Of a DNA stretch of 21,794 nt, positions 7,743 through 14,342 are shown piece by piece (the first letter of the stretch is position 1; the number at the start of each line of letters is the position of its first letter). The position numbers were made by a program, and so were the translations under genes. A model generated the notes under the pieces. It made no database searches. It was not told the DNA's origin and saw only the letters and a program-made list of their open reading frames with translations. Source of the DNA: SIG598 sp045605025 (GTDB taxonomy: Bacteria; Bacillota; Clostridia; Oscillospirales; Acutalibacteraceae). The stretch is from NCBI GenBank assembly GCA_045605025.1, contig JAZUPE010000031.1, positions 1 to 21,794 on the forward strand, in the 5' to 3' direction.

Positions 7743-7784
7743 GGTTGTGTTTAAATTATACCAAACTTATCTAAAAACACAACC
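7743..7784 (-). promoter_or_regulatory. Promoter of the NACHT gene inside a palindrome
   Basis: On the minus strand TTGTGT (7777-7782) and a perfect TATAAT (7755-7760) are 16 bases apart. The perfect 10-bp arms GGTTGTGTTT (7743-7752) and AAACACAACC (7775-7784) bracket the -10 box; one overlaps the -35 box and the other the expected transcription start. This is the geometry of a dimeric repressor site or of a transcript that folds back at its 5' end. Confidence 0.6.
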
Positions 7785-8118
7785 CATTGTCGCAAAACCG
7801 ATCAAACCGCATAGCTATGCCGTTTTTATTCTCCACACCGCACTGCAACGCCTACAAATCAAACCATCCCAAACTCTATCGCACCGATCGGTTTGACGCC
7901 AGTGTTTGAAACCGCTCTTCAAAAGAGGCATAATAGCACCACCCTGTTGTAAAACAGAGCACCAACACACAACGCCATATGCCTCGCATCGAAGATCGGC
8001 CTTCTAAGTTCTGGTACACTACTACAAGAGCAGCCGATCGTTCCCGACGGCGCAGATTTCCGAAAACAATGTCCCCAATGCACAAAGCATAATCTGATGT
8101 TAAGAGAGGTCACAAACA
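7785..8118. other. Divergent intergenic region, NACHT and 161-aa gene
   Basis: No gene is seen. It holds the palindrome GCATAGCTATGC (7808-7819, possibly extended with one mismatch), the palindrome ACCGATCGGT (7883-7892), and AAACCGATC (7795-7803) matched by GATCGGTTT (7886-7894) in opposite orientation. A plus-strand promoter at 7906-7934 leaves a leader of about 180 nt before the next gene, long enough for a regulatory RNA structure. Confidence 0.5.
7906..7934 (+). promoter_or_regulatory. Promoter of the 161-aa gene
   Basis: TTGAAA (7906-7911) and CATAAT (7929-7934) are spaced by exactly 17 bases. The spacer contains the small hairpin CTCTTCAAAAGAG. No other start codon with a good ribosome binding site lies between it and position 8119. 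Confidence 0.5.
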
Positions 8119-8604
8119 ATGCACAAAAACTCACTTCTCGTTTTTTATGATCTTCCCATCGAAGATCTTCGCAAGCGCAAGCCTATCCTTAAGCAGCGCT
8201 GGGACGAAATCATCGCTTCCGACGAAAAAAACGGTCTGAAAGCAGACCGTCTTCAGAAACTTTCCCGCGAAGAAGCACAAGTCAACACAGGCATAATTTA
8301 TCACTATTACCGCAGCGGAAACCTCAATGCTTTTCTAAGCAGTAGCGCAGGCGACTGCGCAAAAGCACTGTATCGCGATGAAGTTCAGCATTTACGGATG
8401 ATAGCAGCTCTTTGCAATCTTCTCTCTTCACTCGACATCAACAGAATAGGTGCGGATTCTCATCTTTCTTATCTGTACCATCAGCTTCGTCTTGAGGTCG
8501 ATGCACATAGAAATCCCAACGGTGCCAACAACTGCATTTTCAGCTATAAATTCTGGGACCTTTACTTCCGGTTCGCTTCTGCATACAACAGCGAAGAAAA
8601 CTGA
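8119..8604 (+). CDS. Hypothetical protein, 161 aa
   Basis: I do not recognise this protein. It is soluble, rich in charged residues and apparently almost all helical, with no signal peptide or membrane segment. RLEVDAH at 124-130 has the spacing of the Rx4-6H motif that marks HEPN nucleases, but the polar residue usually found right after the arginine is missing, so this is only a hint. The start has AGAGAGG nine bases upstream. It is transcribed away from the NACHT gene, with which it shares a 430-bp intergenic region. It could be a regulator, an effector or an unrelated cargo gene of the island. Confidence 0.6.
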   Translation: MHKNSLLVFYDLPIEDLRKRKPILKQRWDEIIASDEKNGLKADRLQKLSREEAQVNTGIIYHYYRSGNLNAFLSSSAGDCAKALYRDEVQHLRMIAALCNLLSSLDINRIGADSHLSYLYHQLRLEVDAHRNPNGANNCIFSYKFWDLYFRFASAYNSEEN

Positions 8605-9023
8605 CCGGCTTGGAGTATATGCCCAAACAGCTGCTTGAGCATAATGTCTTGAGCAGAGCTGCGAAGGGAACGGAACTTGAGCAACGCATCCGGAGCAGAC
8701 TCCCTCCTAACAAGTTGTGCCGATAGCAGTTTCAGCAACCGGTTGAGAGCCTTGAACGCCATTCACTCCGCTTTCCGGTACGGTGTTATCTCCGGGTGAA
8801 TGTGCCTCCTTCAGCTGACAAAAAACGACCTCCCGCCAGTAAGAAGGACGGAAAGGAAGGAGCTATCCTTCATCTTCACATCGTGCAAATAACGGAACCG
8901 TAAGCCTTTGCTGCCTTGCGGTTCCGTACACTGCTGTGATAGAATGAAAGCGATAAATTTGAATTTGTTGAACTCAGAAAACCCCAGCAGAATTTATGCT
9001 GACAGACAGGAGTATGTAAAAAA
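8605..9023. other. Intergenic region without a recognisable gene
   Basis: No coding sequence is supported. It contains the hairpin ACGGAACCG (8892-8900) / CGGTTCCGT (8919-8927), which lacks a T-run, and a possible plus-strand promoter for the acetyltransferase, TTGCGG (8916-8921) and TAGAAT (8940-8945) with 18 bases between. Confidence 0.5.
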
Positions 9024-9530
9024 ATGAACGACATTCAAAAGCCATTGATTATCAGAAAAGCCACGAGCACGGATGCTGGACAAATTGCAGAAATCGTAGT
9101 TGAAGACTGGAAAAATGCATATAGGGGCATCATAGACGATGAATATCTGGATTCCATGAGCGTGGAAAAACGACATCAGATAGAACTGCAAAGATACCAA
9201 AAATATATGGTTGCTGTGGTTGAGAAGGAGGTACTGGGTTTTACCTGGAATGAGATTGCCGACGACGAAGATTCAGACTGTGAAATTGTTGCTTTATACG
9301 TCAGATACGGAAAAAGAAAAAGCGGAATAGGAAGAGTACTGTTTCAAACTTCAATTGATTTCTTCAGGGCATTGGGTAAGAAGAAAATGATAATATGGTG
9401 CCTCAAAGAAAATGATGCCGCCAGAAAATTTTATGAGAAAATGGGCGGAAAAGCGTACAAGACCAGTACTCATAAATGGGGAAACCGCGAGTACGATATG
9501 ATATCTTATCTCTACCGTCTGGATATATAG
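9024..9530 (+). CDS. GNAT-family N-acetyltransferase, 168 aa
   Basis: GNAT proteins transfer an acetyl group from acetyl-CoA to an amine. The N-terminus LIIRKATSTDAGQIAEI is the usual first strand and helix of the fold. Motif A is EIVALYVRYGKRKSGIGRVLF (87-107), with RKSGIG as the acetyl-CoA pyrophosphate loop, and NDAARKFYEKMG (130-141) is the typical motif B helix. Length matches a single GNAT domain. CAGGAG lies about 10 bases upstream of the start. The substrate cannot be predicted. It stands alone and ends before the terminator at 9669. Confidence 0.88.
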   Translation: MNDIQKPLIIRKATSTDAGQIAEIVVEDWKNAYRGIIDDEYLDSMSVEKRHQIELQRYQKYMVAVVEKEVLGFTWNEIADDEDSDCEIVALYVRYGKRKSGIGRVLFQTSIDFFRALGKKKMIIWCLKENDAARKFYEKMGGKAYKTSTHKWGNREYDMISYLYRLDI

Positions 9531-9668
9531 TCGTTTGAATTTTTCAGTTTAACGGAGAGATAAATCCCAATTTTTCGAGCAGATGAAAAATGAGTTCCCC
9601 ATCATTTCAGGAGGGCGCAATTATACGCACTGTACCAGTGCATTGCGTTTGTTGGGGCACATAAGCAA

Positions 9669-9705
9669 ACGAGCATCCGGCATATTCGCCAGATGCTCGT
9701 TTTTT
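9669..9705 (+). terminator. Strong terminator downstream of the acetyltransferase
   Basis: ACGAGCATC (9669-9677) and GATGCTCGT (9692-9700) pair, with an inner GGC/GCC, and the plus strand runs into TTTTTT then CGTTTT. Just upstream, GCACTG/CAGTGC (9627-9641) nested in CGCAAT/ATTGCG forms a second hairpin. Confidence 0.8.
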
Positions 9706-9882
9706 CGTTTTGGGATAAATTCATCCTTAAGAACTCTCCCACCAGAAGGCGCAAGGTCGTTTTTACTTAGAGCAAATATTACTCCAGTTGCTTCTTGCGA
9801 TATTTTACCCGTCGGCAAAATTTTATAGCAGAATTAATCCGGTAGTATCGCGTCCATAGATTTCGTTTCTTTGTGGTGATTA

Positions 9883-10194
9883 TCAAACAAATTTCACTGC
9901 CGTTCCGTATGCGATCACTTCAGCAGCACCCTGCATCACCGCAGAAGATGCATATCGAATATTTACTACCGCATCAGCCCCCATTGCTTCAGCTTCTTCA
10001 ACCATACGCTTTGTGGCAAGTGCACGCGCTTCGTTCATCATTTTGTTATAGGATTTAAGTTCACCACCGACAAGGGTCTTAAAGCTCTGCGTTATGTCTC
10101 TTCCTATATTTTTGGTCTGTATGGTACTTCCTTTAACCAAGCCAAGCATTTCAAGCGTTTTTCCGGTAATGTAGTCAGTATTTACCAAGATCAT
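9883..10194 (-). CDS. YbjQ/UPF0145-family protein, copy 1, 103 aa
   Basis: This is a small cytosolic protein of the YbjQ family (DUF74, often labelled putative heavy-metal-binding); the biochemical role is not firmly known. Family hallmarks are the N-terminal VNTDYITG, the segment GGELKSYNKMMNEARALA and the C-terminal GADAVVNIRY followed by EVIAYGTAVKF. The protein normally forms a ring-shaped pentamer (family knowledge). The ATG at 10194 lies inside the end of the upstream membrane-protein gene, with AAGGAG 11 bases before it; GTG and TTG codons closer to that site are alternatives. It is translationally coupled to the membrane protein. A paralogous pair lies at 10795-11317. Confidence 0.9.
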   Translation of the reverse strand: MILVNTDYITGKTLEMLGLVKGSTIQTKNIGRDITQSFKTLVGGELKSYNKMMNEARALATKRMVEEAEAMGADAVVNIRYASSAVMQGAAEVIAYGTAVKFV

Positions 10195-10402
10195 CTTCAA
10201 TACCACTCCTTATCTCTTTGATTCTTTCAACGCATACATAGATCAGAACTCCTGCTATTGCAATCGTTACGATCAGGAACACGCCCGCCATAACATTTGG
10301 AAGCAATGAGGCCAGTACACCAAAGTAAAAAACTACGTACAGCACGAATATTACCGTTATCACAATTGGTGCTGCATAGCCTTTTTTCTTATTCTTTTTC
10401 AC
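10175..10402 (-). CDS. Small membrane protein paired with YbjQ, copy 1, 75 aa
   Basis: A lysine-rich N-terminus (KKNKKKGY) is followed by two hydrophobic helices (about residues 9-30 and 34-53), then a charged C-terminal tail RIKEIRSGIEDD. By the positive-inside rule both ends should be cytoplasmic. I choose the GTG at 10402 because AGAAGG lies eight bases upstream; an upstream GTG at 10411 overlaps that site. It overlaps the YbjQ gene by 20 bp. The charged tail could dock the YbjQ ring to the membrane (inference). Confidence 0.8.
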   Translation of the reverse strand: MKKNKKKGYAAPIVITVIFVLYVVFYFGVLASLLPNVMAGVFLIVTIAIAGVLIYVCVERIKEIRSGIEDDLGKY

Positions 10403-10422
10403 ACAGATCACCTTCTGCGCTC

Positions 10423-10451
10423 ATTATAGCACAATCGAGAACACGGCACAA
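10423..10451 (-). promoter_or_regulatory. Promoter of the first YbjQ pair
   Basis: On the minus strand TTGTGC (10446-10451) and TATAAT (10423-10428) are 17 bases apart. No palindrome is present in the spacer, unlike the promoter of the second pair. Confidence 0.7.
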
Positions 10452-10483
10452 GGATCAGTTCAATCACACGGAAGGCTTATTCT

Positions 10484-10534
10484 CCGGTGATTTTCGCGGT
10501 GGTTCGTGCGCACCTCTGTGCAGACAAAAAGCCG
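10484..10534. repeat. 51-bp repeat, copy 1
   Basis: This segment, beginning CCGGTGATTTTCGCGG, recurs at 11659-11709 with a single difference (T at 10500, G at 11675). In both places it runs into a hairpin that begins AAAAAGCCG. A shortened copy is at 11512-11540 and an inverted piece at 11606-11622. Confidence 0.9.
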
Positions 10535-10566
10535 ACTCCCTGCATTCATGCGATGAGTCGGCTTTG
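10527..10566 (-). terminator. Terminator-like hairpin next to the 51-bp repeat
   Basis: AAAGCCGACTC and GAGTCGGCTTT pair around a 16-nt loop. Read on the minus strand the stem is followed by TTTTTGTC. It has the same shape as the terminator behind tRNA-Arg but has no intact tRNA upstream; GATTCGAATG at about 10611-10620 looks like the remaining T-arm of a lost tRNA. Confidence 0.6.
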
Positions 10567-10794
10567 TGTTCGGACTGCAAAAAAGATGACACTCAAAAAT
10601 CTTTTGTATAGATTCGAATGTATGCGTGACACTTACCGGCAAATCATATAAACAAGCTATATGAACGCAACCTGATCCCCTTTGCCAATTCTCAGAAGCA
10701 ACCAGAGAATATAATTGATATCTCATAACTGTTTATACTGCCGATATATTCTGACTATAATGCGTTACGTGATTTACGAATATGTACGTGTAAA

Positions 10795-11109
10795 TTATTC
10801 TACGAATTTGACAGCCGTACCGTATGCAATAACTTCCGCCGCACCCTGCATAACTGCGGCAGATGCATAGCGTATATTAACAACTGCATCCGCACCCATT
10901 GCTTCGGCTTCTTCAACCATACGTTTTGTAGCGAGTGCGCGTGCTTCATTCATCATTTTGTTATAGGATTTAAGTTCACCGCCAACCAAGGTCTTAAAAC
11001 CCTGGGTGATGTCCTTTCCAATATTTTTTGTTTGTATGGTGCTCCCTCGCACCATACCCAGCATTTCCAGTGTTCTGCCGGTAATGTAATCAGTATTTAC
11101 TAAGATCAT
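10795..11109 (-). CDS. YbjQ/UPF0145-family protein, copy 2, 104 aa
   Basis: This paralogue of the gene at 9883-10194 differs at only a few positions (for example MGMVRGST for LGLVKGST, KDITQGF for RDITQSF), plus one extra C-terminal glutamate. The family features are the same: VNTDYITG at the N-terminus and GADAVVNIRYAS near the C-terminus. The ATG at 11109 has AAGGAG 11 bases upstream and overlaps the end of its partner membrane-protein gene. Genes of copies 1 and 2 are exactly 915 bp apart, and the differences are mostly conservative, so both copies appear to be under selection. Confidence 0.9.
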   Translation of the reverse strand: MILVNTDYITGRTLEMLGMVRGSTIQTKNIGKDITQGFKTLVGGELKSYNKMMNEARALATKRMVEEAEAMGADAVVNIRYASAAVMQGAAEVIAYGTAVKFVE

Positions 11110-11317
11110 CCTCAACACCGCTCCTTATCTCTTTGATTCTTTCAACGCACACATAAATCAGAACGCCGGCTATCGCTACAGGCACAATTAGAAATATGAA
11201 CCCCAAAACTCCGGGCAGCAAAGAAATCAGCACACCAAAGTAAAGGGCTAAATACAGTAAAAACAGCACCGTTATAACAACGGGAGCGACATAGCCTTTT
11301 CGCTTCGATTTTTTCAT
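11090..11317 (-). CDS. Small membrane protein paired with YbjQ, copy 2, 75 aa
   Basis: This paralogue of 10175-10402 has a lysine-rich start (KKSKRKGY), two hydrophobic helices, and the tail CVERIKEIRSGVEDD almost unchanged. The membrane segments differ more than the tail, suggesting that the tail is the conserved contact surface for YbjQ. The ATG at 11317 is preceded by AAAGGTGA. It overlaps the YbjQ gene by 20 bp. Confidence 0.8.
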   Translation of the reverse strand: MKKSKRKGYVAPVVITVLFLLYLALYFGVLISLLPGVLGFIFLIVPVAIAGVLIYVCVERIKEIRSGVEDDLSKY

Positions 11318-11340
11318 GTAAATCACTCACCTTTTCATTT

Positions 11341-11369
11341 ATTATATCACGACAGCAGCTGTCGTGCAA
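11341..11369 (-). promoter_or_regulatory. Promoter with 19-bp palindrome, second YbjQ pair
   Basis: On the minus strand TTGCAC (11364-11369) and TATAAT (11341-11346) are 17 bases apart. The spacer and part of the -35 box form a perfect palindrome, CACGACAGC (11348-11356), one base, GCTGTCGTG (11358-11366). This is a convincing position for a repressor operator. Confidence 0.7.
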
Positions 11370-11511
11370 TATTGAAGTTAGACATGTTTTGCTAAGTAAG
11401 AATGATAGGGAGTTTCAGCCACCAGTAATTCTTTTGTCCGGATTCGAACTGACGCGCAATTATTTGCTTTTCGCCGTGTTGAGTGTTGCGTTCAGGATGC
11501 GTTGCTGTTTG

Positions 11512-11622
11512 CCCGGTGATTTTCGCGGAGGTGCGTGCGCCCAACCGAGCTGACGAAAACAGCGCCCGGAGGGATTCGAATGCCCCCAAGGTTCGGCTGC
11601 GCCTCACCGTGAAAATCACCGG
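11512..11622. repeat. Broken repeat copies and tRNA 3'-end scar
   Basis: Positions 11512-11540 match the start of the 51-bp repeat with two differences. Positions 11563-11580 (CGCCCGGAGGGATTCGAA) are identical to 11745-11762, the 3' end of the intact tRNA-Arg gene. Positions 11606-11622 are an inverted copy of the first 17 bases of the repeat with one difference. Together this looks like a scar left by integration or deletion at the tRNA. Confidence 0.7.
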
Positions 11623-11658
11623 TCTAACCCTTGTTCGCTGTTCCATAAGCTTGTTTGC

Positions 11659-11709
11659 CCGGTGATTTTCGCGGGGGTTCGTGCGCACCTCTGTGCAGAC
11701 AAAAAGCCG
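11659..11709. repeat. 51-bp repeat, copy 2
   Basis: It matches 10484-10534 at 50 of 51 positions. It lies directly behind the tRNA-Arg terminator. Confidence 0.9.
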
Positions 11710-11740
11710 TCCCACCGCCAAAAGGCGATGGAACGGCTTT
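11703..11740 (-). terminator. Terminator of tRNA-Arg
   Basis: On the minus strand AAAGCCGTTCCATCGCC, a TTTT loop and GGCGGTGGGACGGC form a long stem ending in TTTTTGTC. It begins three bases after the tRNA 3' end. Confidence 0.8.
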
Positions 11741-11742
11741 GG

Positions 11743-11816
11743 CCCGCCCGGAGGGATTCGAACCCCCGATCTTCAGAATCGGAATCTGCTGCGTTATCCA
11801 GCTACGCCACGGGCGG
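11743..11816 (-). tRNA. tRNA-Arg, anticodon CCG
   Basis: A cloverleaf can be drawn: acceptor CCGCCCG/CGGGCGG, D stem GCGT/ACGC with loop AGCTGGATA, anticodon stem with loop TTCCGAT, and T arm GGGGG-TTCGAAT-CCCTC. The anticodon CCG reads the arginine codon CGG. Pair 27-43 is a G-A mismatch. CCA is not encoded. Its 18-base 3' end recurs at 11563-11580, the type of site used by integrative elements. Confidence 0.9.
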
Positions 11817-11867
11817 AGATTATTAAATTATTCCAGCTTCTCAACCAGCTTCTCAACATGCCTGTAT

Positions 11868-11896
11868 ATTATATCACCGTCAAACTTGTATTTCAA
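11868..11896 (-). promoter_or_regulatory. Promoter of tRNA-Arg
   Basis: On the minus strand TTGAAA (11891-11896) and TATAAT (11868-11873) are 17 bases apart. The leader between it and the tRNA carries two tandem copies of a 12-bp unit (11833-11844 and 11845-11856, CCAGCTTCTCAA on the plus strand). Confidence 0.75.
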
Positions 11897-11943
11897 CTGT
11901 TTTTTGTCGAAGATTAAACCTCCTCTGCCCCCGCCCTGACCGC

Positions 11944-11972
11944 TTGAATTGAAGAATTGCTCATGATATAAT
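11944..11972 (+). promoter_or_regulatory. Promoter of the CapA-like gene
   Basis: TTGAAT (11944-11949) and TATAAT (11967-11972) are 17 bases apart, about 60 bp upstream of the start codon. Confidence 0.75.
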
Positions 11973-12040
11973 AACTTAGCAGTTCTTGACGCACTGTTCA
12001 TTTTTTCGCACAGACAGGCTGTGCATTCGGAGTGAATATA

Positions 12041-13222
12041 ATGAAGAAGCAATCCTCTATCGTTTTCACCGGGGACATTGGGTTTGACCGATACATGTAC
12101 GGACAATGGAACGATCCAGAACTCCTCTCCGGTGACGTTCTTGATTTCCTGCACAGCGCAGATCATGTTGTAGCAAACGTGGAAGGACCGGTGTATGAAT
12201 GTCCTGCAAATACGACGACTTCCGGCGCCGCGCAGCTGCTGCACACTATTGATCCCGCAGCGGTGGCGGTTCTGAACAATATGCATGCGGACATCTGGAA
12301 CATCTGCAACAATCACATCATGGACGCAGGTCCTGACGGGCTTGCAGGAACGCTGGAGCACGCAAAAGAAAACGGAGTCCTTACCATCGGCGCAGGCATG
12401 AATATAGAGCAGGCGCGAAAGCCTGTCATTATTGACGAGGCAGGCGGCATCGGAATGTTCGGCGTGGGATATCAAAGAGCATGCAGAGCCGCCGGAGATG
12501 AAAAAGCCGGCTGTTATAGCTGGAGCGATCTCGAGGCAATCCGTCAGACCATTTCCGATATCAAGAAAACCTGCCGCTGGTGCGTTGTGGTTGCCCATGC
12601 AGGCGAGGAGTTCACTGCCCTTCCTTCCCCATATACCAGAGAGCGTTTTCATCTTTATCTGGATATGGGTGCGGATATCGTAGTCTGCCATCATCCTCAC
12701 GTTCCGATGAATTACGAAACGCGCAAAAAGGACGGAAAGGTTATTTTCTATTCGCTTGGCAATTTCATTTTTGACACTGATTATCAGCGTGCGCAGTACA
12801 ACACGGACATCGGTCTGCTGATTAAAATCAATTTCACCGAAACAGATTTTTCTTTTGAACCCTTGGGTCTGAAAATCGTGCGTGGTCCTGAGCATGTCGA
12901 AAAAGGCGAGCTGCCGAGAATCTTCGTAGACGTGCAGGAGGAGGAATACAATCTTCTTATACCTCTTTCCACCCGAATGTTCATCGAAGCAACCAAACGT
13001 CAGCAGACCTATCTCAACCCGGCTGAATTCAAGGACGCCACCGAAGAAAAATGGGCGGAGCATTTTTCTCTGCCGCTGCGTACCGGTCGTGTGCCCGGAG
13101 AGACACTGGATTTCTTCATTCTCTGCCCTCTTGCGGAAAAAGAGAGCGAAAAAGCGTGGCAGCACAGCAAACTCGAAGCAGTCAAGGAATATATCCTCGA
13201 GCAGATGCATCCGCTGAAGAAA
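12041..13222 (+). CDS. CapA-family metallophosphatase-like protein, 393-394 aa
   Basis: This belongs to the CapA/PGA_cap family, which has a calcineurin-like metallophosphatase fold and is named after poly-gamma-glutamate capsule synthesis; many members have other or unknown roles. Metal-site motifs are in family order: TGDIGFDR (10-17), NVEGPV (46-51), NNHIMDAG (90-97), VAHAGEE (184-190), CHHPHVP (216-222) and YSLGNFIFD (237-245). There is no signal peptide, so unlike the anchored CapA of Bacillus it should be cytosolic. The C-terminal 120 residues beyond the domain are unassigned. GGAG lies eight bases upstream of the ATG at 12041; an in-frame GTG at 12032 is less likely. The reading frame, with stop codon, ends near 13225. 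It is monocistronic with a good promoter and terminator. No capsule genes are nearby. Confidence 0.85.
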
Positions 13223-13250
13223 TGACCTGATTGGATTATTCATGATAAAT

Positions 13251-13294
13251 AACACCCACAACTCGCATCATTGTGCGAACTGTGGGTGTTTTCA
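13251..13294 (+). terminator. Terminator of the CapA-like gene
   Basis: AACACCCACA (13251-13260) and TGTGGGTGTT (13281-13290) pair perfectly, with an inner CGCA/TGCG, and TT then CAATGTTT follow. Confidence 0.8.
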
Positions 13295-13386
13295 ATGTTT
13301 CAGGAAATACTGCCCCGTTGTCCCAAAACACGGAAAGGCATCAAAAGCAGCATGATCGCCCTGTTTGAAGCCGGAATTTGGCACTG

Positions 13387-13420
13387 AAAAAACTGATAGT
13401 TCCAAACCTTAACGAAACTA
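13387..13420 (-). terminator. Weak terminator candidate of the CPBP gene
   Basis: On the minus strand TAGTTTC at the stop codon can pair with GAACTA (one bulge), followed by TCAGTTTTTT. The stem is short. Confidence 0.35.
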
Positions 13421-14185
13421 ATTATTCTTATTTAAAATATACACACCATAAACCGCGAGAATAACGTAGCATACAAGACAGGTTATCAATGCTATCGCAG
13501 GGTACTGATTACTTGTTGAAAAAGAAAACGGAATGCCACATAGATTGATAATAAAATGCAGTATAATCGGAACCCACAAATTTTTACTTGCCACATATAC
13601 TGCACCAAAATAAACACCCAGTGCGGTCGCCCAGACAGTTTTAGCTATTATTGTTACAACCGGCTGTCCCAATGCACCGAAAATATGTCCTAACCCAAAC
13701 AATACAGAAGCAATCAGAATTGCATACAATGTTGCATTCTTTCGCTTTCCGAACCACTTTTCCAATATGTTCTGCAATAAACCTCTTAAATACAGCTCTT
13801 CCATGATACCGACACCCATGTAATACACAATTCCTTCGATAACAACCCGCCATATCGTTGGTTTATTATCGAATGGTGCCAATCCGACACAGAAAGCAAT
13901 TGTTACCAGAACAGTTGCTATCACTGCCGGTAATCCGTAATTCCTTAAACCGGTTAATATCCCCTTAAAATGCAATCCAAAGCGCCAATCTTTGATAAAG
14001 ATATTTTTGCACAACCAGCAAATCACAAAGGCCAGCAAAAAATTAACCATTAAAGTAAAATATACAGGATTGATGTCCAGTATTCTTATATTGCAAAATA
14101 ACGCCGCCGGCAGCGCGGTCATTTCCATAAAAGTCATTATTAGCGTTAATATCACTACCACCGCCGCCTTACTTCTGTTTTTCAT
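13418..14185 (-). CDS. CPBP-family intramembrane metalloprotease, 255 aa
   Basis: This is a multi-pass membrane protein of the CPBP (CAAX protease/bacteriocin-processing) family, related to Rce1. All three catalytic motifs are intact: EELYLR (129-134, EExxxR), FGLGH (163-167, FxxxH) and HFIIN (210-214, HxxxN). About seven hydrophobic segments can be seen. Members cleave peptides within the membrane and are found in bacteriocin self-immunity and peptide maturation, among other roles; no bacteriocin gene is seen here. AGGTGAG precedes the ATG at 14185. It has its own promoter and is more AT-rich than the CapA-like gene next to it. Confidence 0.9.
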   Translation of the reverse strand: MKNRSKAAVVVILTLIMTFMEMTALPAALFCNIRILDINPVYFTLMVNFLLAFVICWLCKNIFIKDWRFGLHFKGILTGLRNYGLPAVIATVLVTIAFCVGLAPFDNKPTIWRVVIEGIVYYMGVGIMEELYLRGLLQNILEKWFGKRKNATLYAILIASVLFGLGHIFGALGQPVVTIIAKTVWATALGVYFGAVYVASKNLWVPIILHFIINLCGIPFSFSTSNQYPAIALITCLVCYVILAVYGVYILNKNN

Positions 14186-14218
14186 TATCTCACCTGCAAA
14201 CTCTTATTTATCAAATCA

Positions 14219-14246
14219 ATTATACCACAAGTCAATGCTTTTTCAA
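14219..14246 (-). promoter_or_regulatory. Promoter of the CPBP gene
   Basis: On the minus strand TTGAAA (14241-14246) and TATAAT (14219-14224) are 16 bases apart, about 35 bp upstream of the start codon. Confidence 0.65.
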
Positions 14247-14304
14247 CTGATGCAATAGTATCCCGGACAGCTGTCTGAGTCTGACATGGTATTTGTTAAG
14301 ATAC

Positions 14305-14342
14305 AAAAACCTCTCTTATCCTTACAGACAAAAGAGGTTTTT
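14305..14342. terminator. Bidirectional terminator-like hairpin
   Basis: AAAAACCTCT (14305-14314) and AGAGGTTTTT (14333-14342) pair perfectly, with A-runs before and T-runs after the GC part of the stem, so it could work in both directions. No gene directly upstream on the plus strand explains it. Confidence 0.55.

Noticed and set aside
8562..8762. A 66-codon minus-strand frame after the 161-aa gene
   Set aside because: It partly overlaps the 161-aa gene, lacks a ribosome binding site and shows no recognisable family.
9621..9818. A 65-codon minus-strand frame across the terminator at 9669
   Set aside because: Much of it is made of the two hairpins, and no good ribosome binding site precedes it. 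It could be a real tiny gene, but the sequence does not support it.
11828..13261. A 477-codon open frame on the minus strand
   Set aside because: It lies exactly opposite the CapA-like gene, which has family motifs, a ribosome binding site, promoter and terminator. The minus frame reads as Cys/His/Phe-rich sequence without any recognisable family.
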